A DNA stretch of 64,000 nucleotides, taken from Portulaca oleracea. Lineage: Eukaryota > Streptophyta > Magnoliopsida > Caryophyllales > Portulacaceae. Positions within the stretch are counted from its first letter, which is position 1. Each line of letters begins with the position of its first letter. Positions 11,771 to 23,027 of this stretch are shown piece after piece. Under the pieces are notes generated by a model, which made no database searches, was not told the DNA's origin, and was given only the letters and a program-made list of their open reading frames with translations. The stretch is from positions 50,920,513 through 50,984,512 of the forward strand of contig CM055870.1 in assembly GCA_029582165.1 (NCBI GenBank), in the 5' to 3' direction. Made by a program: the position numbers and the translations under genes.

Positions 11771-12839
11771 TGTAGACCCCGAAAAATCGATGACCTTTTT
11801 CGCGGCGCTACTTAAAGAATGATTGGGAGCCGACTAGGATTGCTTAACCTTAAATAAGGTTGAACTTTTAAGAATAACTTTGCTGACAGATTAAAAACGA
11901 TTTATGCGCCGTGAGCCCGAGATTCACCTTTTAAGAAAGAAAAAAGGGAAAAAGACAAAAAGGAAGGGGAAAACACAAGGAACCCGTCTGGGTTCACTGC
12001 TGGAACCAAGACGGGTTCGTAACTGCAGATCCCACGAGAAAGGAGAAAAAAAAAGAAAAAAAAGAAAAAAAGAAAAGAAGGTGAAAACCCGTCTGGGCTC
12101 ATGAATTGAACCAAGCCGGGTTGCTCCTTGCGCTAAACACAAATTAGGTCATAGAAACCATAAAAAGGCAAATACCAAAGTACGAAAATAGAGTCGCCAG
12201 TTGAATTTTAGGAGAAAAACAACAAACCATTTTGATAAACAACTCCGGCCTACGAACCCAAAGACGGATTCGGGGGTAAGGTTACGAATTCGACAATTAA
12301 AATTGTCAAATTCGCCTATTCAAACGAACAGACTCTACTAGAATTAAATCAAAGCAGAAAAAGTTAAAGGGAGGAATTAGATAAATTTCACAAATTCATC
12401 ATTAAAATCATGCAAAACATTGAAAGTATAAAAGAAACATGAATTCGATAGATTATGCTACATGGTTTACATCAACTATGCTAACCTTTAGTGAAGCAGC
12501 ATGCAAAGGGAGAGAAGAGATGGAGAGAATATGCTAGTGTCAATACTCTAGCATACCATGGTCTGTCTATGGAAGGTAAAAAAGGGTTTAATTTATAGTG
12601 GAATAGGGGGAGTAGGGGGTGCGTTTAGGGTTAGTATTATGGCCGCGGAACCCAGACGGGTTCCTAAGCTGAATTTGGCCCGAGCTCGCCCGATCAACCT
12701 GCACGGTTTATCCCGTAATATGGGGCCATTATGCTTGTTTTCGGGCTAGAAAAGAAATGCATGCTACTAAACTACTCGGCTAGCTTTATTTTTTTACAAA
12801 TAACTAAAACTAATATCGGTACAAAATCTGGCGTCTACA
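11771..12839 (+). mobile_element. Solo LTR with 5-bp target duplication, inserted in the SIRE-like element
   Basis: Starts TGTAGACCCCG and ends GGCGTCTACA, with the short inverted ends TGTAGAC/GTCTACA. It is flanked by the direct repeat GTTGT (11766-11770 and 12840-12844). It interrupts copia coding DNA, whose gag-protease spacer resumes at 12845. No internal coding region is present, so it is a solo LTR. It carries five copies of the AACCCGTCTGGGTT motif or its reverse (11981, 12004, 12086, 12109, 12649), shared with the Tat-type element at 1-8340. The family is inferred from that motif; the strand is a guess. Confidence 0.85.
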
Positions 12840-12844
12840 GTTGT

Positions 12845-14282
12845 TTGTCTGGTTTCTTTGGTACCCACATGGTTTTGGTTTTTGGTATAACTTTTGGTGA
12901 ACTGGTAGGTTTACGAGGGGACAAGGGGTTTTGGTTGGGTTTATTAGTAGAGGTTTTATAGTCAAAGTGCAGACTAGAGTGAACTTGGTCCATTTCTTGG
13001 TTGAGAATGAGGTTTAGCTCTTTTCGATTTTGATGCACTTCATTTCTCATAATGATATTATCAGTGGTAAGGTTCTAGATTATATCATGTTGAGTTGCTT
13101 TGAGTTTGGTGTTAGTTTCAGCAATTTTAGTGAGATAACGAATTTTATTAGTAAGAGCTGCGATGTAGTCAAGCAGATTAAGCAATCTTTGTATTTGAGT
13201 CTTTTCATTGCAATTAAGAAAGAGGCTAGTAAATACCTCATCATCACTTGTTTCTGCTTCATCAAGGTCCTTCGCCATGAGACATAGATTTGCAATTTCA
13301 TCTGAATCACTTTCACTTTCACTGTAATCGCTGCCACTCCAAGTGGCAACCATAACTTTCCTGTTGAATCTCTTTCCTCTGGGATCATTTCGTTCCTTGG
13401 CTTTCTTCACGTGAGGACATTCTCTCACCATATGATCTGTTGTGCCACAAGCAAAACATCTAGCAGCTTCATTTTCATCTTTAATTGGTGTTTTACCTTT
13501 GGGTGATGATCTTTTGGAGGATGATTCTTTCAGGTAGCCTCTGAATCTTGGATTTCTTCTGTATAGGCGTTTGAATCCTTTGGCTAACATAGCCATCGTT
13601 TATTCTTCATCATCCTCTGATTCTTCCTCATATTGCTTTGTGCTTTTGAGAGCAATTTCCTTTGTTTGCTGCCTTCAGATAATCGTATCTCGTGTGCAAG
13701 GAGCTTGCCTATCAACTCTTCAAGCTTTAGAGTCTCTAAATCTTGGGCTTCTTCTACAACCGTCACTTTTGGTCTCCATTTGTGCCTCGGTAGACACTGA
13801 AGGACCTTGTTTACTTGTTCTTCGTTGGAATAGGTTTTCCCAAGAGACTTGAGATGGTTGATTATTCCACTAAATCTTTTGAACATTGACTCAATAGATT
13901 CATTTTCCTCCATCTTGAATTCTTCATACTTATAAACCAATATGTTGATCTTGGTCTTTTTCACTTGATTTGTTCCTTCATAGGTTGTGACCAAGTAATC
14001 CCATATCTGTTTAGCTGTATCAAGAGCAGACACTCTTTCAAATTCGTTAAAATTAAGACTGCATATTAAAAGATAATGAGCATGAGTATTTTTCTTTGCT
14101 TTCTCTTTTTCATCATTTGTATACTCTGATCTTTCTTTGTCAACTTGCACTCCATTTTCACCAGTCTTACGAGGAGTAGGGTAATTTCCTGTGTTGACAA
14201 TTGTCCAAATGTCTTCATCTTGATTTCTCAAAAAGATCTCCATTTGGCGTTTCCAAACTCTGTAGTTATCACCTGTCAGCAA
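12845..14282 (-). pseudogene. Gag with zinc knuckle of the SIRE-like copia element
   Basis: The piece at 13584-14282 (232 residues) begins MLTGDNYRVWKRQMEIFL and has the copia gag core (AKQIWDYLVTTYEG, ESIESMFKRFSGIINHLKSL). The overlapping piece at 13075-13596 has the zinc knuckle CFACGTTDHMVRECP (C-X2-C-X4-H-X4-C). A frameshift near 13590 separates them. The tail reaching 12845 contains TMWVPKK, typical of the spacer before protease in SIRE elements. The true start probably lies a few codons upstream of 14282. Confidence 0.82.
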
Positions 14283-14385
14283 AGGTGATCTGTTTCATGA
14301 ACATCCTTGACTTAATTCACCCATGTTATGATCTCCCATGATCTTTGCTACAGAGCGGTTAGTCTCTAAATCTTCAGTGGACCAA

Positions 14386-14397
14386 GCTCTGATACCA
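14386..14397 (-). other. Primer-binding site, initiator tRNA-Met
   Basis: On the minus strand the bases read TGGTATCAGAGC, complementary to the 3' end of initiator tRNA-Met. They lie just inside the LTR end at 14400. This fixes the 5' end of the SIRE-like element and its direction. Confidence 0.85.
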
Positions 14398-14399
14398 AT

Positions 14400-14500
14400 T
14401 GAAAGAACCCTGAAGGGGGTGAATAGGGTTATGAAACTTTATGCACAAATACTCAAATGATAAAAGACGTTAGGGTTTCTTAATCTTTTCAAATTAAGAT
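14400..14500 (-). mobile_element. 5' LTR of the SIRE-like element, inner part
   Basis: The LTR end reads TGAAAGAACCC on the plus strand (GGGTTCTTTCA on the element strand). It matches, reversed, the end of the SIRE solo LTR at 35672-36689 (shared AACCCTATTCACC and GACGTTAGG blocks). Similarity runs to about 14500, where Athila-like sequence begins. The remainder of this LTR is at about 19980-20718. Confidence 0.75.
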
Positions 14501-14538
14501 TTTACTTGGTGTTGAGGGTCTTCAAGGTCTTCAAGTCA

Positions 14539-15825
14539 ATGGCGCCCAAAAGGAGTGCTAGGTCAGGAGCTTCTTCATCATCTTCACAACCTCCCCCACC
14601 GAAACGAGGTAAATCTGAAGAACAACCTCTTGATTTCGACCTAAATGCTAGAATCCAATTCCGTAATGAGGACCATAGAAAGAGGTACGACGCTTTCAAG
14701 ACTAGAAAGATTAGTGTACCCAATGTTTACCATGAGTTGTCCTGTGAAAACATGGGAATCAAAACGGCTTTAGAAGGTTTTTTTGATGTTTTGGGGTGGG
14801 GGGAGTTCAAGAACATTGACCATCCCATCTTTGGGCAAGTTGTTCTAGAGTTCCTCAGTTCTTTAGAGGTTACCAATGATATGACTGCTGAAGCCTCCAT
14901 AAGCTTCAAGATTGATAAAACTGAGTTCAACTTGTCCCTGGACCAATTAAACTCGTTGCTTGGGTTACCCACTGACGGGGAGACCTACATCAAGGCAAGA
15001 CGCCTCGACACCAATGACGTCGTCCGGAGGCTTACTTGTAAGGCCAGAAAAGAGCGGGAAAAGGATAGAATGGATCGAATCATTTACCACAATCCCCGCA
15101 CCACAAAGGCCTCCGACTTGCAGACCACCATCCGCTACTTTCATCGCCTAGTGGCCAATTCGGTCTGCGGAAGGCATGATGGTCGATCAAATCTACGAGG
15201 ACGATCTCGCGTTATCTACCAACCTCGATCAACAAACAAATCAACACGGATCGTATATAGTGCATCAATCGCATGAGATTAGCCGATTGACCGGTGCTCA
15301 TCGCGTCATCGAATGGGGCACATCATTTGCCACATTGTCGGCCGATGGGGTGCATACATGCGTCGACGGCCGCCTCAAATCCACTGTGAGCCCCTTGATA
15401 TGGTTACTCTCGTGAACATGCGGATCATCAAGCAAGCTAACCGGGGATTCTCCTACGTCCATGGGAGCAACCCCGAGATCTTCCTCTTCCTTGGTCCGCA
15501 ACGTGAAGAGTGGATCGACCCGTCCGACAAGCGCAATTGGTCTTGCGATGCGAGGGAGGAAGAAGAAGGTGAGGAGGAGGAAGAGGAAGAAGAAAGTGAG
15601 GAGGAGGAAGGGGAAGACGAAGGTGAGGAGGAGGACGACGAACAAGAAGAGGAGGTAGGAGGGCATGGGGATCCGTCCTACCTCGAAGCCATCAATGACT
15701 TATCCGCCCGTTTTGGCCATTTCGAAGTGCAAACATCGGCGCGTCTCGATAGGCACTCCGAAAGAATCGACGGCCTCAATGCTCGCGTTGAATCGGGCTT
15801 CACGAGGATAGACCATATGCTCTAG
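14539..15825 (+). pseudogene. Athila-type ORF1 protein, frameshifted
   Basis: The ATG at 14539 opens MAPKRSARSGASSSSS, a low-complexity start usual for Athila ORF1. The body has FDLNARIQFRNEDHRKRYDA, then FNLSLDQLNSLLGLP near residue 140, the hallmark block of plant retrotransposon ORF1 proteins. Homology leaves this frame near 15170 and resumes in others: IYEDDLALSTNLDQQ (from about 15188) and ANRGFSYVHGSNPEIFLFLG (from about 15430). At least two frameshifts are needed. The tail has a long Glu-rich run (15553-15655) and a coiled-coil-like end (SARLDRHSERIDGLNARVE). The function of these proteins is unknown. Confidence 0.72.
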
Positions 15826-18433
15826 CAACAACAGCAAATCCTTTTCGACATGAGCTATGGCTACTATCAAGGTGGCGGACTCCGAGCTCCCCCGGGTTGG
15901 TATCCTCCGGGCTACCAACACCAACCACTGCCCCCTCCGGGGCCCGACGATATGTAAGTTTCCCCGCCCCCACCCTACTCTTTTCAAGGATTATTCTTAT
16001 TTTAGTGTGGGGGAGGTCTTACGGTCGGTTGGGAGTTTGAGTCTTTCGGTTGTTGTGGCTTAGTGAGGCATGTTCCCTTCCTCCCTTCAGTATTTCCAAA
16101 GATTTTTGCATGTGGTTTGAGATACTTTCATTGTTAGGTGATCGATGGTGAATTGAGTCCCAAATAATGTACATTTTTATATACCTTGCATGTAGTTTTC
16201 TTCTTTTTATTTGGTTCACTTGAACCGCATTTCTTAACTTCTTTCGCATTTAGTCTAGTGCATATAGGCTAGTTTTGCATTGTTTTCTTAACCTTGGTTT
16301 TCTTCTTTGTTTGTCCGTGGATGGCCGGTCTTCGTTTAGCAATGCGGATCCCTGGTAAGATCGTTCCATCCTTTTCTTCTCTTTTCTTTCTTTAATTATG
16401 CTTTGCTTTGGTTTTCTTTGCATGCGTGTTCTTACTTTTTGGTGGCGCGCCCCTATTGTGCGTTGTGTTGGGATTTCTTGTTGTTGGAGCCATGTAGGCT
16501 CGGGCCGCCACCCTTTCTCTATGTGTTCGATGTTTGTATATATGTTTGCTTGTTTCCTTTAGGTGTTTGTACATTTGTTTGTTTTTCCTAGTTTTTCTAC
16601 CCTTCATGAGACACCCTTCCCACAATGAGGACATTGTGGATTTTAAGTGTGGGGGGGAGATCATTATGTTTCAGGTAGAGCACCTAGTGTTTTTGGGTCC
16701 TTTTTGTTGTTTTTCTTTCTTTCTTAGAAAAATTCGTGAAAAAAAAGCGAAAAAGTGACAAAATTTGAAAAAAAAAAGGAAAAAATAGAAATAGAAAAAA
16801 AAAACTAGAACGTCATTAGGTTAGGTTACGTAGTCCTCCGGTGATGATTGTAGGCTAAGTAGTGCCTCTTGTAGCTTGGTTTAACCTTTGTATAGCCGAC
16901 TGTGATCCAAAGTTTTTGAAAAGAATTTTCGAAAACATCTCGATTTGGGATTGCATTTTGATAGTAAAGATTGATGGCCCTTCTTGACCCATTGATGTGA
17001 GCTTTGCATATGAACGTTTATGTTCTTTGATTGGTTGTTGAGCACAAACCCGTGAGACTACTAAGCCAAAACGACTAATCACTTTTATTCGTCTCGTATC
17101 CCCCATGTGTGACTCAACCTTGGTTGCGATCTCCAGAACTTGCTTTTCATCTCTTTGAAACTGCATTTTGCATCATGCATTGACAACATGATTGAGGCAT
17201 TCACTCTCGCTTATATTAGCTACATAGCCAGATAGCCACCCGAATCATATAATTTCCAGCCTTTAACCCTTCTTTTAGCCTTTGTTTACTCCGTCCTTGA
17301 AATAAACCGAAATTGCAACCCTTGGCCGATTATATATCTTCCTATCCTAAGCCATTGCTTGGAGTTTATTGAAGTGCGATTAGTAGGGTTACTTGTGAAT
17401 ACATTCATAGAATGGTATGTTGGGAATTTCATGAATAGGAAGTGATGGGTTGTTCCCACTTATGTAGCTTCTAAATTAGCTTGATTGCGTTAATGAAACC
17501 CGCCGAGTTTTGTGCTCTGTATTTAATCCTCTCTTTATTCACGCGCTTCGAAAAGAAAAAGAGAAAAAAAGAAAAAAAGAAAAAAAAAGCAAAAAGAAAG
17601 AAAGCAAAAATCGAAAAAAATGAAAAAAAAAGAAAAAGAGAAAAAAGGAAGCAAAAGTGTGACGGCAAATGAGGAATCTAGTTTTGGGGCGGTTTCTAAT
17701 AAATGTTTCGGGTTCATTATATTTGCTTATGGGTGAGTAAGGTTCAATGACATTGCGTAAATTTGGCGAAGTATAACTCTAAGCTTGGCTTCGAGCTCCA
17801 CTTATCCAAATTCTTTTCGTCCCTTACCCCTATCCTTAGCCCCGTTACAACCCCTTCAAAGACCTCTTGATTGTCATTTGCATTTTGCATCTAGCGGCGG
17901 AGAATTGAGATGATTAGCAAGCATATGGTAGATTGTTTCTTAGGCTAGAGTATTGAGAGAACCAGACATCGAATTCATTTTCAAAACACATGAGAGGAGT
18001 GTTTCCACATTCCCAAGAGTGAGATTTGCTCTCAACTGTCTCAGTTTCATGCTCATACATGTGCTTTCTCACTAATTTGGTGACGGAGGGGTGATTGATT
18101 TGATCTTGATGGTGTAACTCCCCTTAAATCCTTTTCAAAATTCTTCCTCTGTCTTGTGCCAAATTATTTTTAATCGCTTTTGGCTGTGCCTTGGTTAGAC
18201 CTAGTGGCTTGAAAGTCCTGCTAATGCTTACCTGAGGGGGGCTTGTACATAGTTTGGTTGGTTTTTCTCGTGTTTTCCTGTTTCTCTTCTTTTGTGTTTT
18301 TTTTTCCTAGTTTAGTAGGCTTGGTGCATATGCTAAATGCACCCGTTGCCTCCCACGAAAGCGGAGTAGCTGTTTAGGCGGCAAGCTTTGCCTTGTTTTG
18401 CTCGGGGCGAGCAAAGGGTTAGTGTGGGGGAGT
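15826..18433 (+). other. Non-coding internal region of the Athila-like fragment
   Basis: No convincing ORF in 2.6 kb. It contains purine-tract-like blocks at 16004-16016, 16645-16659 and 18421-18432. Only the last adjoins a TG LTR start. A-rich tracts occur at 16735-16805 and 17550-17660. Such long non-coding tails with A-rich runs are seen in Athila elements. Confidence 0.55.
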
Positions 18434-19975
18434 TGATTAGACTCATTTTTTAGCCTTATTTATACCTCCATGCTTGGTCTTTCAGCTCGTTTTTCACATT
18501 AATAATGCCACTTATACTATGTTTTTCCCCTGCTTTGTAGGCCCCGAGTGTGAGACCCAAAAGACTCGGGAAAAGAGCGAGATCCTTAGAGCGAGAGGCT
18601 GGCCCGGGACTCAAAGTTAGATGCCGAGATCATGGAAGAAGTCGGGAGCCGGGAGGAGTCAAAAAGGCCGAGACATCAAAGAAAACAGGCGGCACGATCG
18701 TGCAGTCCCCTTGATTGAAGAAGCTCCAACCCGAATTTCCGCACGATCGTGCAGTTTCAAGTGCACGATCGTGCACTACCCTTTGGAAGATTCGCACGAT
18801 CGTGAGAAACATCAGCACGATCGTGCTACTCCTTGCCTCAGAAGCGCCAGAATTTTTCAAAACGGCACGACGATCGCGAATTTCCGCACGATCGCGCGAT
18901 ATCCGGATCTCACTGCTTTCCGGATTCAAAACGACGCACTTTGGGGTGTTTTTGGGGAACTATTTATAGATTTTTAGGGTTGATTTTCAGCAGCTTTTAT
19001 CATTCCCTTGGTTACTTAGTCACCATTATTTGTATTCTCCCTAGTTTTAGCCCTAAAACCCCTTTGATTAGAGCACTCTTGGCTTAATTAGTGTTAATCT
19101 CTCTCTATAAACCTCTCTTTTTATCTTCATTTATTGCTTTGTGCTGGTTTTTTTTCATCATTTGAAGACTTTGGAAGGATATTTAAGTTATTTTGGAAGC
19201 ATTTATTGAAGGAAATTCATCTTAAGGTATAATTTATCTCATTGTTACTGTTTTATTGTTTTCCTAATCCTTTTATGTTAGGTTTAGTGTTTTGTTTGCT
19301 GAATATGAGTTGTTTTGCTAGCTTAGGCTTGAATGCTATTAGTTCAATGTTTGTTAATATGATTAGAGGCTAAGTTTTTCTGGGCTTGGGGGTTTAATGG
19401 CCCCTAACGGGGTCTAACCTTGAAGGTTTAGTGAAGGGGGTGATTATTTTGGGTTTAAGGACTCTCTCACCTTTTACTCTATCATTGTGGGAGGTTTGGT
19501 TATCTGGAAAGTTGTCAAAACTCCTCCAACACATTGATTTGGGTCTTTGGTGGAGTGATTTACCTTACTCTCATGAGAATGAGATTTGGGTGGATTAGGG
19601 GTGTTGAACTAATTACTCCAAATTACTTTCCTTCATGGAAATGAGGGGAAGTAATTCGGTTTCAATCTAATGTCTCCTTTGGAAGAGGGAGCTTAGAATG
19701 GTTTAAATTTATCAACAACCCATTCCGAGCCTTGTTTGATCACTCCGTCTTCCTTTATCTTCTAGGGTTAGGCTAAGTTAGGTGGCTAGAACAACCCCCG
19801 GGTCCTTCTTTCTTGTGTGTGTTCTCTTAAAGTGTTAATTCCTCTTTAGTTTTATCTAGGTAATCTAAATCTCATCTCTGGTAAAAAACTCTTGTTTAAA
19901 CCGAACTCTTTTGCTTAAAACGGACCGAACTTGACCTAGTTCCCTGAGGATACGATTTACAACCCCGGCTATATT
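18434..19975 (+). mobile_element. 3' LTR of the Athila-like fragment, end not defined
   Basis: Begins TGATTAGACTC directly after the tract AGTGTGGGGGAG, which is the expected polypurine tract and LTR border. It contains a cluster of the palindrome GCACGATCGTGC at 18692-18826. Near 19935 it has CTAGTTCCCTGAGGATACGA, a block usual near the ends of Athila-type LTRs. It stops near CTATATTATAGCT without a TG/CA end, so the last bases seem lost. Confidence 0.6.
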
Positions 19976-19979
19976 ATAG

Positions 19980-20718
19980 CTAAACACAAAGCAAACTGAA
20001 ATAAAGGGCAAGTGAAATGTAACTGAATAACCTCCTTTATTTCCACAGAACAGATTACAGGACAGATGTATGAAGTTAACCTAAGATAAATGTCTTTAGG
20101 TTAACATAGAACAACGTGCCTACAGAGGGCACTTCACGATAGTTTCTGAATCAACAGGTACCAAACACAGTTCTGGCACAAACACTAATCAAACCTAATT
20201 CCGTCTAGGATTTGATTACTATCAAACACAATCCTCACAAAAGCTTCTTCTCTCAACACAAAGAAGAAAACTTAAGAACTGAAAAACACTCTTTGTTTTT
20301 CAAACACCCGATTACTTCCTTGGAATCGTTGATTGTCTTCATTCTCCATGTCTTCTATTTATAAGTGTATTAAAATCATCGGAATAGAGACGTTGGGATT
20401 GATTCGACCTGATTCTTTCCTTCTTTGTGTTTTGCCTTTCCTTCCAATATGCGTCGATCTTCTTTCCTTCTTGTGAGATTCCCATAAATTGTAATCTTAT
20501 CTTCCTTCCAATTTCTTGATCTATTATTTCCTACAAATCAGGTAGCTGCAAACGATTAGTCTGTTTAGAAAAGGATAGAGAAAATAGATATTATTTTTCC
20601 AGAGAACTTACCTGCTTTTGTTCTTTTGTCTTTCACATTAAAACATAATGCCTGACATGAACGTCCTTGAGATGGTGTGGGTCAATGTCCTTCAACTTGC
20701 ATCGAGAAGATTTCTACA
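19980..20718 (-). mobile_element. 5' LTR of the SIRE-like element, outer part
   Basis: Reversed, this segment matches the SIRE solo LTR at 35672-36689, for example AATAAAGGAGGTTATTCAG (plus strand 20020-20040 in reverse). It ends at 20718 with TGTAGAAATC on the element strand. A TATA box, TATAAATAG, lies on the minus strand at 20355-20363. With 14400-14500 it forms one LTR of about 840 bp. Host-like DNA, present in a second copy from 22867, starts after it. Confidence 0.75.
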
Positions 20719-21249
20719 ATCACTTTTTGTACTTGGATTCACACCCCATATTTGCCCCAAAACATACAAAAGATACAAATTATACCTAAGTAAAGTAAAA
20801 TACTGTGAAGTGTGAAGAGATCATAGCTTTGTACAATTAAGAGTGGATCAACCTCAAGAAGTTTTAAAATAAAGTTGGTGGTGATTACAAGAAATTGGAT
20901 ACAAGCCATGCGAAACCCCCAAGTCTCATGCAGAGTTATAACGTGTAAGGTTTGTTTACACGTTGAGTTCAGTTGTAAGATACTTTCAATTCCCACAAAA
21001 GACACTCAATTCACGAGTATGTATGTAACTTTGTCCCCCTTTCTCCCCTTTTTTTTTATTAGCTTCACTTGGCAGGGAACGATTATGTCATTAGTTACGT
21101 GAAAGTAAGCAATTTCCTCTTTTAATTAATTAATAGGGGTATCAATTGTCTTGTATGAATAAATTTTCAACTTATGGATATAATTAAATTCAATGGTGCG
21201 TCATTGAATGTACCACGTTTTTCTCGTGTTTTGGATTGTTTGATTCTAA

Positions 21250-21526
21250 TTTTTTTTTTTAACAAGGTTAATACAACAAACACTATGAAGTCATTCTCTC
21301 AAGGGATCTCCCAAACGCATCCTCACTTACAATAATGGACAAATCTCTATTAAAACTATAATTGAAAAAACAAGACGAATGCACAAATAAACCAAACTTA
21401 GCTAACCAGTGTGTAGCACGATTTCCTTCACGAAAATTATGGTATATCTCAACTTTTTCACGCTCTCCCATAAAGGCTCGAATATCTTTGACTAATTGCG
21501 TGATCTCCCAAGGAATTTGACAGGAT
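21250..21526 (-). pseudogene. LINE fragment with RNase H-like domain and poly(A) tail
   Basis: On the minus strand the translation contains YHNFREGNRATHWLAKFGL, the last block of the RNase H domain found at the end of many plant LINE ORF2 proteins (REGNR.ADWLA). A poly(T) run at 21250-21260 on the plus strand is the poly(A) tail of a minus-strand insertion. The block is absent from the duplicate locus near 24108. It is a strongly 5'-truncated, non-functional LINE copy of about 275 bp. Confidence 0.65.
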
Positions 21527-21994
21527 CACTACTAAAAATAAGTATATTATCAACCACTTTTTTCAATCAATTTAAAATAGTTGGAAAAAGATCAACCGTT
21601 TCAGCAATCATTTTATATTTTTTTTCTAATTTTCCAACTATTTTGCTACTTTTAAGTGGGGAAAATGGTTAAAAATTCCAATCGCTTTTGCTAAACTGGT
21701 GGAGAATTTTTCATACCAATCATTTTCCTATTGTTTGAAAATGTTGGGAAAACGGTTGGTAATCCTACCGTTTTTCAAACCATTTTCAAATAGTAGGACA
21801 AAGGATGCTAGGAAAAATTTTAACTATTTTAGCAAAAGTGATTGGAATTTTCAACACTTTTTTCCACATAAAATTTGAAATTAAAATAGTTGGAAAATTA
21901 AAAAAAATGAAATGGTAGCTAAAGTGGTTGATTTTCCAACCATTTTACATTGGTTGGAAAAAAGTGGTTTGTAATACATATATTTTTGGTAGTG
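21527..21994. mobile_element. CACTA-type MITE
   Basis: 468 bp with ends CACTACTAAAAATA and TATTTTTGGTAGTG, the terminal CACTA signature of En/Spm-type transposons. Inside, motifs such as CCAACCATTTT and its complement recur many times, as expected for subterminal binding repeats. No ORF is present, so it is non-autonomous. The 3-bp flanks are GAT and AAT, one mismatch. It sits next to the LINE fragment. Confidence 0.72.
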
Positions 21995-22179
21995 AATAGT
22001 GTCTTGTTTGTATTATCATATTCTCTTCTCCATTTCATGTTATTTGCCTTTTAATTAACTGTGACGATTTTCAATGTTACTTTTTTAATTATAATTTCTA
22101 ATATAATAATTTATTAATATTTGCAATATTTTACTTTTAAAATAGTACTCTTTGTTAAGAATCTAACAAATCATTGTAT

Positions 22180-22866
22180 AATCATTCAATAGGGTGAAAA
22201 TAGGTGAATTTTGAGAAAAATTTGAAAAGACATAAACATACACAAATTTTACAATACTCAAATTTTCCATCTTTTCATGAAATTTACTTTCTTTTACCAG
22301 TTTACCTAATTTACCTCACTCGTCTTCCCACCCAAAGAACGTTGTTTATTTCTATAATTAGCTACGATTTAGGAAGTTTATATAAATGAGATATCATTAA
22401 ATCAATAATAGACTTATGTAATTTATGAGTTGTAAAACCTTTAATATAATGAAATATGTATAATGTATTTACGACAATTTACATATGCATGAATAATTAA
22501 ATATATCTTTTAAAGTATTCTATTCGTTCCATATTAATTGTCATATTCGGAATTGTGCAATCAAATTTTAAAATTTTTGACCGTAAATTTCTCAATATAT
22601 GTAATGACTTGATATACAAAATTACTACCATTAGATTCGTATCGAAAAATATTCTCCTAAAGATAATATTACAATTATTAGAAAAAATATTTTACAAAAA
22701 AATTATCAATCAAAGAGTGACATTAAATATCATGACAATCAATAAATAACAATTAATATGAAATTATCAATTAATAAGTGACAATTAAATATCATGACGT
22801 TAAATGAAATTCAAGATAATTAATAACTATCTTGAATCAAGACAATTATGATATGGCAGGCAATTT
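22180..22866. repeat. AT-rich spacer with Stowaway-like MITE (about 22519-22765)
   Basis: The spacer between the two locus copies. From about 22519 it reads CGTTCCATATTAATTGTCAT and it ends near 22765 with an inverted AACAATTAATATGAA. The body has the same TTTCTCAATATAT and ACCATTAGATT blocks as the Stowaway-like elements at 23487 and 37114. No gene seen. Confidence 0.5.
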
Positions 22867-23027
22867 CCTTTTTGTGCTTGGATTCAGACCCCAAATTTAC
22901 CCCAGAAACATACACTAGATACAAATTATAGCCGAGTAATATGAAATGTGAAAAAAATCATATCTTTGTACAAGAGTCGATCAACCTCAACAAAAGTTTC
23001 TAAAATAAACCTGGTGATGATTACAAG

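Larger units (their letters stand above)
14500..19980 (+). mobile_element. Athila-like Ty3/gypsy fragment without pol, inside the SIRE LTR
   Basis: Plus-strand DNA with an Athila-type ORF1 (14539-15825), a long non-coding internal part with three AGTGTGGGGGAG blocks, and a 3' LTR start at 18434. No RT or integrase is seen. It lacks a 5' LTR, and the 3' LTR stops without a clear CA end near 19975. The two halves of one SIRE LTR flank it. It is therefore a fragment, not a cleanly integrated element. Confidence 0.65.
8461..20718 (-). mobile_element. Ty1/copia LTR retrotransposon, SIRE-like, broken by two later insertions
   Basis: On the minus strand the order is split 5' LTR, PBS, gag, zinc knuckle, protease, integrase, RT, RNase H. 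Integrase before RT marks Ty1/copia. The protease block WYLDSGFSRHM and the spacer MWVPKK fit the SIRE lineage. The primer-binding site matches initiator tRNA-Met (14386-14397). A solo LTR (11771-12839) sits between the zinc-knuckle region and protease, and Athila-like DNA splits the 5' LTR. The right end is TG-type at 20718. A convincing 3' LTR was not found. Confidence 0.8.
20719..22180. repeat. Segmental duplication, copy 1
   Basis: About 0.8 kb here, once insertions are removed, matches 22867-24880: shared blocks include CTTGGATTCA, AGTTGTAAGATACTTTCAAT and GGTGCGTCATTGAATGTACC. The copies are diverged and carry different insertions. Copy 1 contains a LINE fragment and a CACTA MITE (21250-21994) that copy 2 lacks. 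No gene is recognisable in the shared part. Confidence 0.75.

Noticed and set aside
14386..14397. tRNA gene at TGGTATCAGAGC sites
   Set aside because: Only the 3' complement of tRNA-Met is present; no cloverleaf. They are primer-binding sites (also 27501 and 25874).
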